A DNA stretch of 13,521 nt from contig DATLQD010000140.1 in the NCBI GenBank assembly GCA_035535315.1, positions 1 to 13,521 on the forward strand. The letters run 5' to 3'. The stretch comes from DASQGA01 sp035535315 (GTDB lineage Bacteria; Actinomycetota; Thermoleophilia; Gaiellales; Gaiellaceae). Of this stretch, positions 1 to 6,605 are shown piece after piece. The position numbers were made by a program, and so were the translations under genes. The notes under the pieces are model-generated. The model was not told where the DNA came from. It did no database searches and worked only from the letters and a program-made list of their open reading frames with translations. Numbering within the stretch: the stretch's first letter is position 1; every line of letters begins with the position of its first letter.

Positions 1-1
1 G

Positions 2-631
2 TTGAATCTCGGCGCGAAGACGGACGACGACTACGACCGGGTCTCCGAGAACCGGAGACGACTCTGTGCCGAGACGGGCGCTGACGCGACGACCGCCACG
101 ATGGGCTACCAGGTGCACGGCTCGAACGTGACGGAGGCGAATCCGAAAGGCGTCTTGGCGCCGACCGGATTCGAACACTGTGACGGCCTCTGGAGTGACC
201 GGCCTGGCCAGGCAATGCTGCTCGTGACGGCAGACTGCGCCGCGGTCGCACTCTGCCGGTCGGACGGGGACCCGAGGCTCGCCCTACTGCACGTGGGCTG
301 GAAGGGGCTGCTGGATGGAATCGTGCAAAGCGGCGCCTCCGCACTCGAGGGCGGAGAACTCGCCGCCGCCGTAGGACCGGCGATTGGACCCTGCTGCTAC
401 GAGGTGGGGGAGGAGGTAGCCGCTCCCTACCGCGAGCGTTTCGGCGCGGATGTCATGCGTGGCCGGAACCTTGACCTGCCGCTCGCCGTAGAGCGTGCCC
501 TCGAGGAGGCGGGAATCGACTCCGTTGAGCACACAGACATCTGCACGGCTTGCCACCCGGAGCTCTTCTTCTCGCACCGCCGAGACAATGGCGTCACGGG
601 CCGGCAGGGAGTGATCGGCTACGTCGCCTGA
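2..631 (+). CDS. pgeF: Peptidoglycan editing factor PgeF (YfiH/DUF152, multicopper-laccase-like), 5'-truncated
   Basis: The frame is open from the first bases and begins with NLG, which in this family lies about 20-30 residues inside the protein (the '..SLNLG..GDD...ENRRRL' block). The gene is therefore cut by the window edge and the TTG at base 2 is probably an internal Leu. Visible family motifs are QVHG (His39 in this fragment), TADCA (Cys79) and LLHVGWKG (His97). These are the His/Cys/His set that forms the Zn site of YfiH-type enzymes, followed by AVGPAIGPCCYEVG and a C-terminal FFSHRRD...GRQG block. Known family members act in the cytoplasm, removing misincorporated L-Ser from UDP-MurNAc peptide precursors; purine nucleoside phosphorolysis and adenosine deamination have also been reported for the family. 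It lies directly before yggS and sepF, the usual order downstream of ftsZ in Actinobacteria. Confidence 0.93.
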   Translation: MNLGAKTDDDYDRVSENRRRLCAETGADATTATMGYQVHGSNVTEANPKGVLAPTGFEHCDGLWSDRPGQAMLLVTADCAAVALCRSDGDPRLALLHVGWKGLLDGIVQSGASALEGGELAAAVGPAIGPCCYEVGEEVAAPYRERFGADVMRGRNLDLPLAVERALEEAGIDSVEHTDICTACHPELFFSHRRDNGVTGRQGVIGYVA

Positions 632-1226
632 GGGGCTCCGCGAGCGCTACGAACGCCTCCGGGCCGAGATCGGGCCGGGCGTGCGCGTCGTCGTCGCGAC
701 GAAGTACGTCTCCGCGGACGAGATGGCGGAGCTCGCCGAGGCCGGGGTGGAAGTGGTGGGGGAGAACCGCCTCCAGGACCTGGTCGCGAAGCAGGAGCGG
801 TGGGGCGACCGGTTCGAATGGCAGTTCATCGGTCAGCTCCAGTCGCGGAAGGCCCGGGAGGTGTCGACCCGGTGCACACTCCTTCACTCGCTCGACTCGC
901 TCTCGGCTGCGCGCCGGCTCGAGATTCCGGCCCTGGTCGAAGTCAACCTCTCGGGAGAGGATTCGAAAGCCGGTGTCGCGAAGGGAGACCTGGCAGCCTT
1001 CCTGCACGAGGCGGGCGAGGCGGGTGCGGACATTCGCGGTCTTATGACCATGCCGCCGTTCACGGAGGATCCCGAGCGCTCTCGACCGTACTTCCGCGAG
1101 CTCCGGGAGCTGGCCCGGCAGCACGGTCTCACCGAGCTCTCGATGGGGACATCGCAGGACTACCGCATCGCCATCGAGGAGGGCGCGACGCTCTTGCGGG
1201 TGGGATCGAAGCTGCTCCGCGGGTAA
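621..1226 (+). CDS. yggS: YggS/PLPBP family pyridoxal-phosphate homeostasis protein (start codon uncertain)
   Basis: This is a PLP-binding TIM-barrel protein without known catalysis that buffers cytosolic PLP and amino-acid pools. The PLP lysine is in the VVVATKYV strand (AAG at 702-704). Family blocks follow in order: GENRLQDLVAK, WQFIGQLQSRK, LHSLDSLSAARRL, LVEVNLSGEDSKAG, GLMTMPPF and the C-terminal LSMGTSQDYRIAI...GATLLRVGSKLL phosphate-binding region. The first canonical start in frame is GTG 681, but it would remove the first helix. The frame upstream (from about 636) still reads a family-like LRERYERLRAEIGPGV, and an in-frame TGA at 612 bounds it. No ATG, GTG, TTG or CTG lies between 615 and 680. 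I mark ACG 621 as a guess because it would give M-SPEGLRERY and overlap the pgeF stop. The protein is short for the family (about 200 versus 220-240 residues) because the linker after SLDSLSAARRL is compact. Confidence 0.88.
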   Translation, partial: TSPEGLRERYERLRAEIGPGVRVVVATKYVSADEMAELAEAGVEVVGENRLQDLVAKQERWGDRFEWQFIGQLQSRKAREVSTRCTLLHSLDSLSAARRLEIPALVEVNLSGEDSKAGVAKGDLAAFLHEAGEAGADIRGLMTMPPFTEDPERSRPYFRELRELARQHGLTELSMGTSQDYRIAIEEGATLLRVGSKLLRG

Positions 1227-1240
1227 GATTCTGGCCCGGC

Positions 1241-1789
1241 ATGGGTGTCGCAGACGTCTGGAACCGCGCGCTCGTCTACTTCGGCATCGTCGAGGAGGAC
1301 GAGTACTGGGACGAGGAGGCGTTCGACGCGGAGGACGAGCTCGAGCGCACGTATGGCGATCGCCCCAATGTGCGGCGCCTGAACACGCGGCGGGCTCGCG
1401 CGGAGGAGTTCGACGACTGGTCCGATCCCGAGACGCCGCCGGCCTCCCGGACGGCGGTCCTTCGGCCCTCACGTGGGCAGCGCCCCCCACTCGAGGCGGT
1501 GGCGTCCGCCTCCGTGCGCGTCCACCTGGTCGTTCCGCAGAGCTTCGCCGACGCCCAGGGGATCGCAGACAAGTACAAGGACACTGTCCCCGTGATCCTT
1601 AATCTCCAGAGCACCGACGCCGAGCTCTCGAAGCGCCTCATCGATTTCTCGAGCGGCCTCACGTACGCACTGAACGGGGGCATGCAGCGAATCGCCGACA
1701 AGGTCTTCCTCCTCACGCCGAGAAACGTCGAGGTCTCGGCGGAGGAGCGGGCGCGCTTGATCGAGCGCGGCTTCTTCAACCAATCCTAG
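1241..1789 (+). CDS. sepF: Cell division protein SepF
   Basis: 182 residues from ATG 1241. The N-terminus MGVADVWNRALVYFGI is a short amphipathic helix, as SepF uses for membrane binding. A 60-70-residue acidic/Arg-rich linker (DEEAFDAEDE...RRLNTRRARAEEFDD) follows. The C-terminal half is the SepF/DUF552 domain: VRVHLVVPQSFADAQ, VPVILNLQSTDAELSKRLIDFSSGL and YALNGGMQRIADKVFLLTPRNVEV. SepF anchors FtsZ filaments to the membrane and is essential for division in Actinobacteria that lack FtsA. The gene starts 14 nt after yggS. A TAAGAT hexamer overlapping the yggS stop (1224-1229) could be a weak -10 for a near-leaderless transcript, but no -35 is evident and there is no clear Shine-Dalgarno sequence. 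Confidence 0.95.
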   Translation: MGVADVWNRALVYFGIVEEDEYWDEEAFDAEDELERTYGDRPNVRRLNTRRARAEEFDDWSDPETPPASRTAVLRPSRGQRPPLEAVASASVRVHLVVPQSFADAQGIADKYKDTVPVILNLQSTDAELSKRLIDFSSGLTYALNGGMQRIADKVFLLTPRNVEVSAEERARLIERGFFNQS

Positions 1790-1802
1790 AGTCGTAGGCC
1801 CG

Positions 1803-1820
1803 CCCGGCCGAGGGGCCGGG
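1803..1820 (+). terminator. GC-rich hairpin between sepF and yggT
   Basis: A perfect 7-bp inverted repeat, CCCGGCC / GGCCGGG, with a 4-nt GAGG loop lies in the 43-nt gap before yggT. It is followed by TAGGTTTCC rather than a T-run. It could be an attenuator, a processing or stability hairpin, or a weak terminator. The class is not certain. Confidence 0.4.
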
Positions 1821-1832
1821 TAGGTTTCCTCC

Positions 1833-2135
1833 GTGCTTTTCGCGGATTCCTTCGATACGGCTGAGAGCTTCGTCTCGACGATCTTCGCCGTCTATCTCAT
1901 CTGCATCATCGCCTACATCATCACGTCGTGGATCCCGCTTCCCTACAACGTTTGGTTGAGCCGGGTCCAGCGCTTTCTGTACGACGTGGTCGACCCGTAT
2001 CTCAGGCTCTTCCGCCGCTTCCTGCCTCAGCTCTCGCTCGGCGGGCTCGGGCTCGACCTCTCCCCGATCGTGGCGATTTTCTCGCTCTACATCGTCCAGG
2101 CTCTCGTGCTGAAGGGAATTGACGCGCTGCGATGA
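1833..2135 (+). CDS. YggT family small integral membrane protein
   Basis: 100 residues from GTG 1833, the normal size for a one-copy YggT protein. It has two hydrophobic segments, residues about 13-36 (FVSTIFAVYLICIIAYIITSW) and about 77-98 (LSPIVAIFSLYIVQALVLKG). Between them lies the family loop with RVQRFLYDVVDPYLRLFRRFLPQL and a GLGLDLSP motif. The biochemical role of YggT is not settled; it is repeatedly found between sepF and divIVA and is thought to act at the division or polar-growth membrane. No Shine-Dalgarno sequence precedes the GTG, and the hairpin at 1803-1820 lies just upstream. Confidence 0.9.
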   Translation: MLFADSFDTAESFVSTIFAVYLICIIAYIITSWIPLPYNVWLSRVQRFLYDVVDPYLRLFRRFLPQLSLGGLGLDLSPIVAIFSLYIVQALVLKGIDALR

Positions 2136-2149
2136 AGTAGGCGGGTGCG

Positions 2150-2623
2150 ATGTCACTCACGCCCGTTGAGATTCGCCATGTGAAGCTTGGCCGCCGCCTA
2201 GGCGGATACGACCGGCCGGCGACCGACGCTCTGCTCGTCAGGATCGCCGAGAGCTTTGAGGACGTCTGGCGCGAGCGAGCGGACCTTCGGGACGAGATCG
2301 AGCGCCTAGAGGGCGAGCTCGCCCGCTTCCGAGAGCTCGAAGTGCTCCTTCGGAACACGCTGGTCTCCGCCGAGCGCTCCGCAGACGAGCTCCGCGCGCA
2401 GGCCCATCGGGAAGCCGACGTGATTCTTGACGAGGCTCGCGTCAGGGCACGCGAGATCGGAGGCGGTGCAGAGAGCGAGCGAGAACGCGTTCGCGCCGAC
2501 ATCAGGAGACTAAAGAACGTAGAGGCACAGATGCGCGCCGAGTACCGTGCGTTCCTCGCCACCGCCCTCGATCGGCTCGAGGGCGACACAGAGGAGCGCG
2601 AGACGCCAGGGCAAGCGGCCTGA
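2150..2623 (+). CDS. DivIVA-like coiled-coil protein
   Basis: 157 residues from ATG 2150, 14 nt after yggT. The N-terminus LTPVEIRHVKLGRRLGGYDRPATDALL matches the DivIVA membrane-targeting head (LTPxDI...F...RGYDxxEVDxFL). The usual aromatic residue before the R-GYD turn is Leu here. From about residue 33 to 145 the sequence is a charged heptad-type coiled coil (DEIERLEGELARFRELE..., RSADELRAQAHREADVILDEARVRAREI). DivIVA/Wag31 proteins assemble at negatively curved membrane at poles and septa. The position after sepF-yggT is the standard one. It is shorter than many actinobacterial Wag31 proteins and lacks a long disordered insert, so a DivIVA-domain paralogue rather than Wag31 itself is possible. 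Confidence 0.85.
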   Translation: MSLTPVEIRHVKLGRRLGGYDRPATDALLVRIAESFEDVWRERADLRDEIERLEGELARFRELEVLLRNTLVSAERSADELRAQAHREADVILDEARVRAREIGGGAESERERVRADIRRLKNVEAQMRAEYRAFLATALDRLEGDTEERETPGQAA

Positions 2624-2650
2624 ACGAACAGGGAGCCGCCTGCCCCTGGA

Positions 2651-2656
2651 TATACT
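2651..2656 (+). promoter_or_regulatory. Candidate -10 element (TATACT) for the DUF167 gene, leaderless spacing
   Basis: TATACT ends 6 nt before the GTG at 2663, so a transcript started at the usual distance would begin at or next to the start codon. Leaderless mRNAs of this geometry are common in Actinobacteria. No TTGACA-like -35 is seen at the expected position and there is no Shine-Dalgarno sequence. Confidence 0.4.
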
Positions 2657-2662
2657 CGACCG

Positions 2663-2944
2663 GTGTCGCCTGCCCGCTCCCGGCTGCGTCTGCACGTCTC
2701 CCCGGGGGGGCGGGAGACACGCGTGCTCGGGCGTCATGGCGACGGTTGGAAGATGCGCGTAGCCGCTCACCCGGAGCGTGGGCGGGCCAACGAAGAGCTT
2801 CTACGGCATCTGGCCGAACGGCTCGATCTGCCTCGCGATCGACTCGAGATCGCCTCGGGCGCGGGATCTCGCCGGAAGACCGTTGCGCTGGCGGGCCTGG
2901 AGCAGGGTGAGGCCGAGCGGCGCCTCGCAGGGGAGGCGAGGTGA
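2663..2944 (+). CDS. DUF167 / YggU family protein
   Basis: 93 residues from GTG 2663. The family pattern is clear: RLRLHVSPGGRETRVLGRHGDGWKMRVAAHPERGRANEELLRHLAERLDL, then IASGAGSRRKTVAL. This corresponds to the DUF167 core 'vxPgakxxxivG...lkvrvxapPxxGkANxxlixxLa...v.i.xGxxsrxKxv'. Family structures are small alpha/beta folds of unknown function, often beside yggT. Its TGA overlaps the next gene start as GTGA (2941-2944), which suggests translational coupling. No catalytic role can be assigned. Confidence 0.9.
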   Translation: MSPARSRLRLHVSPGGRETRVLGRHGDGWKMRVAAHPERGRANEELLRHLAERLDLPRDRLEIASGAGSRRKTVALAGLEQGEAERRLAGEAR

Positions 2945-3297
2945 CGTCCACTGATTACCGGGCGATCCTCCTCGAGGAGCGCGAGCGGGTCGAGCACTCC
3001 CTGAAGCTTCTCCATGTGGAGAGCCCCTCGTCGAACGGTGACGAGACGGACGAGGAGACGCCCGACACTCACGTGGGCGATGCAGCATCGATCACGCTGG
3101 CGCGCGAGATCGACAATTCACTCGAAAGCAGCCTGGGCCATGTTCGCGAGGCGATCGACCTCGCTCTGAAGCGAATCGAGGAGGGAACATTCGGAACGTG
3201 CACGAACTGCGGGAAGATGATCGCGGAGGCGCGCCTGGAGGCGATGCCGTACGCGACGAAGTGCATCGAGTGCAAGCGCCTCGAAGAGAGGGGTTGA
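2941..3297 (+). CDS. DksA/TraR family C4-type zinc-finger protein
   Basis: 118 residues from GTG 2941. A GGAGG Shine-Dalgarno sequence (2932-2936) sits 4 nt upstream. The N-terminal two thirds is a charged helical hairpin. The C-terminus holds CTNC (Cys87, Cys90) and CIEC (Cys108, Cys111), a CxxC-17-CxxC zinc finger with the family block YGTC..CG..I...RL.A.P.A..C..C, here FGTCTNCGKMIAEARLEAMPYATKCIEC. DksA-like proteins enter the RNA polymerase secondary channel to tune initiation, often with ppGpp. The classical acidic tip motif is not clearly present, so a direct DksA-like role is inferred from the family only. It lies between DUF167 and lspA, overlapping the former by GTGA. Confidence 0.88.
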   Translation: MTSTDYRAILLEERERVEHSLKLLHVESPSSNGDETDEETPDTHVGDAASITLAREIDNSLESSLGHVREAIDLALKRIEEGTFGTCTNCGKMIAEARLEAMPYATKCIECKRLEERG

Positions 3298-3878
3298 CCA
3301 ACCCCGCTCCGCGGCTGATCGACGTTCGCGTCGGGTCGGCGACGGACGGTCGTGTCCCGATCTCGATGGCCGCTCGGTCGCTCTCGGCACAGCCGTTCCA
3401 CTGGCTCGCCCTCTTCGCCGTCGCGTTCGCCGCGCTGGTCGCCGACCAGCTCACGAAGCAGCTCGTCGTCACACAGCTCGCCCTCGGGCAATCCTTTCAC
3501 GTCGCGGGCCCGCTCGAGATTCACCATGTCAGGAACTCTGGCATCGCATTCGGCATCTTCTCGACCTGGGCTTCTGCGGTCACGATCCTGACTGCGGTCG
3601 CGATCGCCTGGATGGTCGGCTACTTCGCAAAGGCGGGGGCCCGCCATCCGATCCTCCCGGTTGCGCTCGGGTTCCTGATCGGCGGGAGCCTCGGCAACCT
3701 GGTCGACCGCGTCCGGCTAGGTCATGTCACCGACTTCCTGGACGTCAGCTTCTGGCCCGCGTTCAACCTTGCAGACACGTTCATCGTCCTGGGCGTGGTC
3801 ATCCTGATGGCCACGATCATCTCGGCCGAGCGCTCGCCGCGGAAGCTGCACCGGCGTCTACCCAGGACGAACGGGTAG
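3294..3878 (+). CDS. lspA: Prolipoprotein signal peptidase LspA (signal peptidase II)
   Basis: This aspartyl membrane protease cleaves the signal peptide of diacylglyceryl-modified prolipoproteins. It has four hydrophobic segments, with LVADQLTK at the first and HHVRNSGIAFGIF after it. The conserved NLVDRVRLGHVTDFLD and FNLADTFIVLGV blocks carry the catalytic Asp pair (Asp147 and Asp161 from TTG 3294; Asp123 and Asp137 from ATG 3366). Start choice: TTG 3294 overlaps the previous stop as TTGA, matching the 4-nt overlaps seen elsewhere here. The 24 extra codons have high third-position GC. ATG 3366 gives a more compact 170-residue protein but has no Shine-Dalgarno sequence and leaves a 68-nt gap. 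Either is possible; the protease domain is not affected. The stop abuts the rluD start (TAGGTG). Confidence 0.93.
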   Translation: MTNPAPRLIDVRVGSATDGRVPISMAARSLSAQPFHWLALFAVAFAALVADQLTKQLVVTQLALGQSFHVAGPLEIHHVRNSGIAFGIFSTWASAVTILTAVAIAWMVGYFAKAGARHPILPVALGFLIGGSLGNLVDRVRLGHVTDFLDVSFWPAFNLADTFIVLGVVILMATIISAERSPRKLHRRLPRTNG

Positions 3879-4781
3879 GTGCCGCGAAGAGCCCTCGTCG
3901 TGCCGCCCGAGGCGGCCGGCGAGCGGCTCGACCGCTTCCTCGGGGCTCTCGACGACGTTGGCTCGCGCGCGGCCGCCGAACGGCTGCTCGACGCGGGCAA
4001 GGTTTTGGTCGACGGTGCGAGGCGCCCAAAGAGCCACCGGCTCACGGCTGGAGAGCCGATCGAATTCGAGGCGCCCAAGCGTGAGTCAAGTGCCCTCGAG
4101 CCAGAGAATCTCGACGTGCGCGTTGTCTGGGAGGATGAGCACCTGCTCGTCGTCGACAAGCCGGCTGGAGTCGTCGTGCACCCCTCGGCCGGCCACCGCT
4201 CGGGGACGCTCGTTCACGGCCTCCTCGCACACGACATCGCCGGAGGCCGGGACGCCGGCCGGCCCGGGATCGTCCATCGTCTCGACCGGGACACCTCGGG
4301 GCTTCTCGTCGTCGCCCGCTCCGAGGAGGCTCATCGCAGGCTGCAGCGTCTTCTGAGAAGCCGGAAGCTCGCGAGGGAGTACCTGGCTCTGGTGAGAGGA
4401 CGGCCGCGCTCACGGGAGGGGCGGATAGAGGCGCCGATCGGCCGCGACCGCCACGATGCGACGCGGATCTCCCTCGACTCGGCCGCTCCCCGTGACGCGA
4501 TCACGCACTTCGACGCGATCGAGCTCTTACGGGCCCATACCCTGCTCCGGGTGCGGCTCGAGACGGGGAGGACGCACCAGATCCGGGTGCACCTAGCGGC
4601 GATCGACCTCCCGGTCTCCGGCGACCCGCTCTATGGCGTCAAAGGCGACCTCGGGCTCGAGCGCCAATTCCTGCATGCCGCACAGCTTGCCTTCCCGCAT
4701 CCGTTCGGAGACGAGCCGGTCGAGGTGGAGTCCGCTCTGCCGGCCGACCTGGCCGACGCGCTCGACCGTGCTCGGGCCTAG
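3879..4781 (+). CDS. rluD: RluA/RluD family 23S rRNA pseudouridine synthase
   Basis: 300 residues from GTG 3879, immediately after the lspA TAG. The S4-like RNA-binding domain spans about residues 13-64 (ERLDRFL...SRAAAERLLDAGKVLVDGARRPKSHRLTAGEPI). The catalytic domain follows with DEHLLVVDKPAGVVVHPS, then GIVHRLDRDTSGLLVVA, where Asp136 is the nucleophile position of the family. It ends with LARVLETGRTHQIRVH-type sequence (LETGRTHQIRVHLA) and GDPLYG. RluD-type enzymes convert uridines of 23S rRNA helix 69 to pseudouridine; the exact target here is inferred. lspA-rluD is a widespread gene pair. Its stop overlaps the stop of the convergent GGDEF gene by CTAG (4778-4781) inside a GGCCTAGGCC palindrome, and no terminator is evident. 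Confidence 0.93.
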   Translation: MPRRALVVPPEAAGERLDRFLGALDDVGSRAAAERLLDAGKVLVDGARRPKSHRLTAGEPIEFEAPKRESSALEPENLDVRVVWEDEHLLVVDKPAGVVVHPSAGHRSGTLVHGLLAHDIAGGRDAGRPGIVHRLDRDTSGLLVVARSEEAHRRLQRLLRSRKLAREYLALVRGRPRSREGRIEAPIGRDRHDATRISLDSAAPRDAITHFDAIELLRAHTLLRVRLETGRTHQIRVHLAAIDLPVSGDPLYGVKGDLGLERQFLHAAQLAFPHPFGDEPVEVESALPADLADALDRARA

Positions 4782-4784
4782 GCC
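4775..4784. repeat. Palindrome GGCCTAGGCC at the convergent rluD / GGDEF stop codons
   Basis: A perfect 10-bp palindrome centred on the shared CTAG. The TAG of rluD and the TAG of the minus-strand gene are the two readings of the same four bases. It has no loop, so it is not a hairpin terminator. Confidence 0.7.
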
Positions 4785-5668
4785 GCTCGGGCCGTCTTCG
4801 ACTCGTAGAGGCGCCGGTCAGCTAGGCCGAAGAGCTGCTCCGGGCCGACGCAGCCGTCGGCCAGAGTGGCCGCCCCTGCGCTGACCGACAGCTCGGCCGG
4901 CATGCCCTCGTGCAAGCGGTCGAGGAAGGCTCCCGCCGAGCTCTGATCCGCCTGCAGGAGCAAGGCGCCGAACTCGTCGCCCCCGAGCCGCCCGACTGCG
5001 TCCGTCTCGCGAACCGTCTGCACGAGCGCCCGCCCGAAGGCTCGCAGCAGCCGGTCACCTTCCTGGTGCCCTTCCGTATCGTTCGTCACCTTGAAGTGGT
5101 CGAGGTCGAGAAGCACGAGGGCAAGCCGGCCCCGGTAGCGCTGCGCACGCGCGAGCTCCCGGCCGACGAGGTCGTGGAAGGCCCGATGATGCAGGAGTCC
5201 CGTCAGGGGGTCCCGCCGCGCCAGCTCGGCCAGGCCGCCCGTGACCTGCCCGAAGTAGAGAAGCAGGCAGTGGTCGAGTGTTTGGCGAGCCCCGCGCTCG
5301 CCATGCCGCTCGAGCACGCGGCCGAGGGCGAGGAGCTCTGCGACGACCTCCGCCTGGCCCAGACCGAGCCCCTCGCGCTCGCGGGCGTAGTCCGCCGCGA
5401 GCTCAGCCGGGTCGCCGCCTGCATCGAGGGCGGCGATGAACGACGGTAGCGTCCCAAGCTGCCCCAGGCGGCCCAGGCGGGCGAGCGAGGGTGCGCCGCC
5501 TTCGCGGAGCGCCTCGTCGACGGTCTCGACCGCAAGATCCCACGCAGATGCCCTCAGAACTCCGATGCCGCCAGGGTACGGACCGGGTCGGCTAGAATAC
5601 AGCGGTTTTTGTCTCCTACCCGGCGGAATCCGGGCGGGTGGCGGTGCCGGGGTTGACCTCGGTTCCAC
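4778..5668 (-). CDS. Diguanylate cyclase (GGDEF domain) with helical N-terminal domain
   Basis: The C-terminal GGDEF domain is intact. It has RRDPLTGLLHHRAFHDLV, the metal-binding strand LVLLDLDHFKVTNDTEGHQEGD, the active-site loop RLGGDEFGALL (GGDEF encoded at 4984-4970) and the SVSAGAATL...ADRRLYESK end. RETD lies exactly five residues before GGDEF (5011-5000), matching the RxxD inhibitory site for c-di-GMP. The protein should therefore make c-di-GMP from two GTP under product inhibition. About 110 residues upstream are helical (DEALREGGAPSLARLGRLGQLG..., AEVVAELLALGRVLERHGERG) without a recognised sensor fold or membrane segment. The start is unclear. GTG 5668 is the nearest canonical start, but its first 35 codons are Pro/Arg-rich and lie over the rpsB leader. 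ATC 5566 or CTG 5557 would begin at the domain edge. Confidence 0.88.
   Translation of the reverse strand: MEPRSTPAPPPARIPPGRRQKPLYSSRPGPYPGGIGVLRASAWDLAVETVDEALREGGAPSLARLGRLGQLGTLPSFIAALDAGGDPAELAADYAREREGLGLGQAEVVAELLALGRVLERHGERGARQTLDHCLLLYFGQVTGGLAELARRDPLTGLLHHRAFHDLVGRELARAQRYRGRLALVLLDLDHFKVTNDTEGHQEGDRLLRAFGRALVQTVRETDAVGRLGGDEFGALLLQADQSSAGAFLDRLHEGMPAELSVSAGAATLADGCVGPEQLFGLADRRLYESKTARAA
5593..5598 (+). promoter_or_regulatory. Candidate -10 element (TAGAAT) of the rpsB operon
   Basis: TAGAAT stands out in GC-rich surroundings, about 115 nt before rpsB. Transcription would start near 5605, giving a leader of roughly 107 nt. No good -35 is visible 16-18 nt upstream. The same bases read TATTCT on the minus strand (5599-5594), which could serve the divergent GGDEF gene. 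Confidence 0.5.
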
Positions 5669-5711
5669 TCGTCTCCACCGGCTTTTCCACTCAACCGAGG
5701 AGGATCTGAAC
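5605..5711 (+). promoter_or_regulatory. Structured 5' leader of rpsB with competing stems around the Shine-Dalgarno sequence
   Basis: A small hairpin CCCGG/CCGGG (5619-5623 with 5630-5634) comes first. CCTCGGTT (5657-5664) is the perfect complement of AACCGAGG (5693-5700), which includes half of the GAGGAGG Shine-Dalgarno sequence (5697-5703). GGTTGA (5651-5656) is the perfect complement of TCAACC (5691-5696). These two pairings share 5693-5696 and exclude each other, one hiding and one exposing the ribosome-binding site. This would suit autogenous control by S2, but that is inference. TTCCACTC is also directly repeated (5663-5670, 5685-5692). Confidence 0.45.
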
Positions 5712-6605
5712 GTGTCCGTCGTCTCGATGCGCGAGCTCCTGGAGGCCGGGGTGCACTTCGGCCACCAGACTCGGCGCTGGAACCCCAAGATGCGCCGCTT
5801 TCTCTTCACCGAGCGCGGCGGCATTTACATCATCGACTTACAGCAGACCCTGTCGCTGCTGGAGCAAGCCCATGCATTCGCCCGGAACATCGCCGAGCGC
5901 GGGGGATCCGTCCTCTTCGTGGGTACGAAGAAGCAGGCGCAAGATTCAGTTGCCGAGCAGGCGAAACGCGTGGGGATGCCGTACGTGAACCACCGCTGGC
6001 TAGGCGGACTGCTCACGAACTGGCGCACGATCTCGGAGCGCCTGGAACGACTCCACGAACTCCGGCGTCGAAAGGACGAGGGACAGCTCGACCTGCTTCC
6101 GCCCAAGGAGCGCATCGCCATGGAGGGCGAGCTCGAGAAGCTGGAGGCGAACCTCGGCGGCGTGGCGGACATGAAACGCCTGCCCGACGCGGTCTTCGTG
6201 GTCGACCTGAAGAAGGAGCAGCTGGCAATCCGCGAGGCACGCCGGCTCGGTCTGCCGGTAATCGGGCTCGTGGACACAAACTGCGACCCGGATGACGCCG
6301 ACTATGTGATTCCCGGGAACGACGACGCGATCCGATCCTGCGGTCTGATCGTAAAGGTGCTCGCGGACGGGATCGCCGCCGGGAAGAGCCTCGTCACCGA
6401 AACGGAAATCTCTCAGACGAACGGCCGCGTCGAGGATCCAGTGGGCGTGCCGGATGTCGAGCCTTCGGCTCCGGAGCCGGAGGAGGCCTCGACCGAAGCG
6501 GCGGCTGAGCCTCAGCCGGAGCCCGCGGCCGAAGCCGTCCCAGATCTGCCGGAGCCGAGCGCGGGCGCCGTCGCCCAGGCGGAGTCTGAGGGCAGCCCGG
6601 CGTGA
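5712..6605 (+). CDS. rpsB: 30S ribosomal protein S2
   Basis: 297 residues from GTG 5712, chosen because GAGGAGG (5697-5703) lies 8 nt upstream and the protein then begins SVVSMRELLEAGVHFGHQTRRWNPKM, the S2 N-terminus. Further S2 signatures are YIIDLQQTLSLLEQA, VLFVGTKKQAQ, YVNHRWLGGLLTNWRTI, the coiled-coil region around residues 100-160, LPDAVFVVDLKKEQLAIREARRLGLPVIGLVDTNCDPDDADYVIPGNDDAIRS and LIVKVLADGI. The last 55 or so residues form an acidic Glu/Pro/Ala-rich tail (EPSAPEPEEAS..., AAEPQPEPAAEA), as seen in several Actinobacteria. S2 binds the 30S head/body junction. The stop overlaps tsf by GTGA, so the pair is probably translationally coupled. Confidence 0.97.
   Translation: MSVVSMRELLEAGVHFGHQTRRWNPKMRRFLFTERGGIYIIDLQQTLSLLEQAHAFARNIAERGGSVLFVGTKKQAQDSVAEQAKRVGMPYVNHRWLGGLLTNWRTISERLERLHELRRRKDEGQLDLLPPKERIAMEGELEKLEANLGGVADMKRLPDAVFVVDLKKEQLAIREARRLGLPVIGLVDTNCDPDDADYVIPGNDDAIRSCGLIVKVLADGIAAGKSLVTETEISQTNGRVEDPVGVPDVEPSAPEPEEASTEAAAEPQPEPAAEAVPDLPEPSAGAVAQAESEGSPA

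Noticed and set aside
594..1490. Long minus-strand open frame opposite yggS and sepF
   Set aside because: It is Arg/Pro/Ser-rich without any family motif and lies opposite clearly recognised genes. It is an artefact of high third-position GC.
1803..1820. sepF-yggT hairpin as a true intrinsic terminator
   Set aside because: No T-run follows, and yggT, divIVA and later genes appear to belong to the same run, so full termination is doubtful.
5653..5658. TTGACC as a -35 box close to rpsB
   Set aside because: No -10-like hexamer lies 16-18 nt downstream, and the bases are better explained as part of the competing leader stems.
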